Below are positions 62,804-64,000 of a DNA stretch of 64,000 nucleotides, one piece after another. The stretch's first letter is position 1; each line of letters starts with the position of its first letter. The notes under the pieces were generated by a model, which worked only from the letters and a program-made list of their open reading frames with translations, did not search any database and was not told where the DNA came from. The stretch is from Rhizobium leguminosarum (GTDB lineage: Bacteria > Pseudomonadota > Alphaproteobacteria > Rhizobiales > Rhizobiaceae), in assembly GCF_001652265.1 (NCBI RefSeq), contig NZ_LWBS01000472.1, positions 62,001-126,000 of the forward strand, in the 5' to 3' direction. Both the position numbers and the translations under genes were made by a program.

Positions 62804-63414
62804 TGTTCACCGGAATTGTTACTGACATCGGTACGATCGAATCCGTTTCGCCGCTGAAGGAGGGCATCAAGCTCCGCGTTGCGACGAGTTACGACCCGGC
62901 AACCATCGATATGGGCGCATCCATCTCTCACGCCGGCATCTGCCTCACCGTCACCGGCCTGCCGCAGGAAGGCAGCAACGGTCGCTGGTTCGAGGTCGAG
63001 GCCTGGGAAGAGGCGCTGCGGCTGACGACGATCGGCACTTGGCAGGAGGGCAGCCGCATCAATCTCGAACGGTCGCTGAAGATCGGCGATGAACTCGGCG
63101 GCCACATCGTTTCCGGCCATGTCGACGGCAAGGCGGAAATCCTCTCGGTGACGGCAGAGGGCGACGCCACCCGCTACCGCCTGCACGCGCCTGAACATCT
63201 GGCGAAATTCGTCGCCCCCAAGGGTTCGATTGCACTCGACGGCACCTCGCTGACGGTCAATGCGGTCGACGGCACGGATTTCGACGTGCTGCTCATCCGC
63301 CACACGCTCGAGGTCACCACCTGGGGCGATCGCAAGGCCGGCGATTTCGTCAATTTCGAAGTCGACACGATGGCGCGTTACGCCGCCAGGCTGGCGGAAT
63401 TCCCGAGCACCTGA
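62803..63414 (+). CDS. ribE: riboflavin synthase alpha subunit
   Basis: Dismutates two 6,7-dimethyl-8-ribityllumazine molecules to riboflavin. The 203-residue protein starts with the family signature MFTGIVTDIGTI and has two lumazine-binding repeats, about 1-97 and 98-190 (GASISHAGICLTVTGL and GSIALDGTSLTVNAV). The ATG at 62803 overlaps the ribD stop. The lumazine synthase and the GTP cyclohydrolase are not in this window. Confidence 0.96.
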   Translation: MFTGIVTDIGTIESVSPLKEGIKLRVATSYDPATIDMGASISHAGICLTVTGLPQEGSNGRWFEVEAWEEALRLTTIGTWQEGSRINLERSLKIGDELGGHIVSGHVDGKAEILSVTAEGDATRYRLHAPEHLAKFVAPKGSIALDGTSLTVNAVDGTDFDVLLIRHTLEVTTWGDRKAGDFVNFEVDTMARYAARLAEFPST

Positions 63415-63535
63415 ATCAAAAACCTGTAATGGTTTCCAGCGTCACACCACGACTGGCATGCTGGGCGCGCAAGATCATCAGGCGCTCGTCGACGCATCCA
63501 ACTGCACGTCTGCGACGCGGCGCCGGCCGGATAGC

Positions 63536-64000
63536 TCACCAATCCGGGGACAGCTTCGTCAGATACTGGCCGTAGGCGCTCTTGCCGAGCTTCTCCGCGA
63601 GCTTGGCGAGGTCGTCCTGCGAGATGTAACCCATGCGCCAGGCGACTTCTTCAGGGCAGGCGATCTTGAAGCCCTGGCGTTTCTCCAGCGTGCTGACAAA
63701 ACCTGAGGCATCGTGCAGGCTGTCCGGCGTGCCGGTGTCGAGCCAGGCATAGCCCCGACCCATCAGCTCCACGAAAAGCTGGCCGCGCTCAAGATAGGTG
63801 CGGTTGACATCGGTGATTTCCAATTCACCGCGCGGTGACGGCTTCAGGTTGGCGGCGATATCGACCACCTGCTGGTCGTAGAAATAGAGGCCGGTCACCG
63901 CCCAGTTCGATTTTGGCTCCTTCGGTTTCTCCTCGATCGACAGCGCATTCATCTTTTCGTCAAAGCCGACAACGCCATAGCGTTCCGGATCGGTGACGTG
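63536..64000 (-). CDS. rfbA: glucose-1-phosphate thymidylyltransferase, C-terminal part (runs off the right edge)
   Basis: The 3' end of an RmlA/RfbA gene, first enzyme of dTDP-rhamnose synthesis. The visible 154 residues include [43 protein letters not shown], and [17 protein letters not shown], all typical of the sugar-binding half of RmlA. The stop is at 63536. It would supply activated rhamnose for LPS O-antigen, in line with other envelope genes in the window. The N-terminal nucleotide-binding loop lies outside the window. Confidence 0.92.
   Translation of the reverse strand, partial: HVTDPERYGVVGFDEKMNALSIEEKPKEPKSNWAVTGLYFYDQQVVDIAANLKPSPRGELEITDVNRTYLERGQLFVELMGRGYAWLDTGTPDSLHDASGFVSTLEKRQGFKIACPEEVAWRMGYISQDDLAKLAEKLGKSAYGQYLTKLSPDW

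Overview
The window is a GC-rich chromosomal segment of an alphaproteobacterium, almost certainly a Rhizobium of the etli/leguminosarum group. The support is gene content and style: the LdtR/LdtP pair, HdaA, a RopB-like outer membrane protein, a Bpt-type leucyltransferase, ATGA/TGATG stop-start overlaps, and many short palindromic intergenic repeats of the rhizobial mosaic type. About 55 genes are supported. I see no tRNA, rRNA, insertion sequence, integrase, prophage or CRISPR array. Most of it is core housekeeping DNA with a few accessory pockets.

Layout. 1-3.8 kb: LPS export operon lptF-lptG-lptD (lptD runs off the left edge). 3.9-11.5 kb: PAP2 phosphatase, pepA-holC, a lipoprotein, a sugar dehydrogenase, an S9 peptidase and a NodB-fold deacetylase. 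11.6-16 kb: an ABC-F ATPase whose upstream region is a seven-unit 20-bp tandem array, a GGDEF protein with a degenerate motif, then a 1-kb gene-poor AT-rich stretch with tiny ORFs. 16-19.6 kb: GST, ndk, and a CGNR regulator plus lipoprotein facing a lone LivH-type permease across a 40-bp dyad. 19.6-24.2 kb: leftward operon SDR-uvrC-pgsA-moaD-moaE, interrupted by two repeat elements. 24.5-31.6 kb: RopB-like porin, GST, rlmJ, a molybdopterin oxidoreductase with a Nudix hydrolase, a PIN/Phd toxin-antitoxin pair and phnM. 31.9-39.5 kb: purM-purN, an AI-2E family permease with hdaA, and ppk-ppx. 39.8-45.3 kb: secreted phytase-like esterase, class III cyclase, RNase D, multicopper oxidase. 45.5-51.5 kb: aspS, a beta-lactamase-family pseudogene, an unknown secreted protein, parC. 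51.8-57.3 kb: SRPBCC protein, Doc/AbrB toxin-antitoxin pair, EamA transporter with bpt, RDD protein, hemB, a small membrane protein. 57.4-64 kb: ldtR-ldtP, glyA-nrdR-ribD-ribE, and the 3' part of an rmlA-type gene.

How genes work together. Envelope functions dominate (Lpt export, lipid phosphatase, deacetylase, porin, L,D-transpeptidase, PgsA, RmlA). A phosphate theme is suggested by Pho-box-like sequences before ppk and phnM and a weaker one before the phytase-like gene. MoaD/MoaE lie in the same region as a molybdopterin enzyme that would need the cofactor.

The least explained features are the CGNR/dyad/permease locus, the tandem array before the ABC-F gene, the AT-rich small-ORF stretch, and the repeat families, which sit inside operons and supply stop codons. 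I did not find a clear, new multi-gene system; these are leads, not demonstrated systems.
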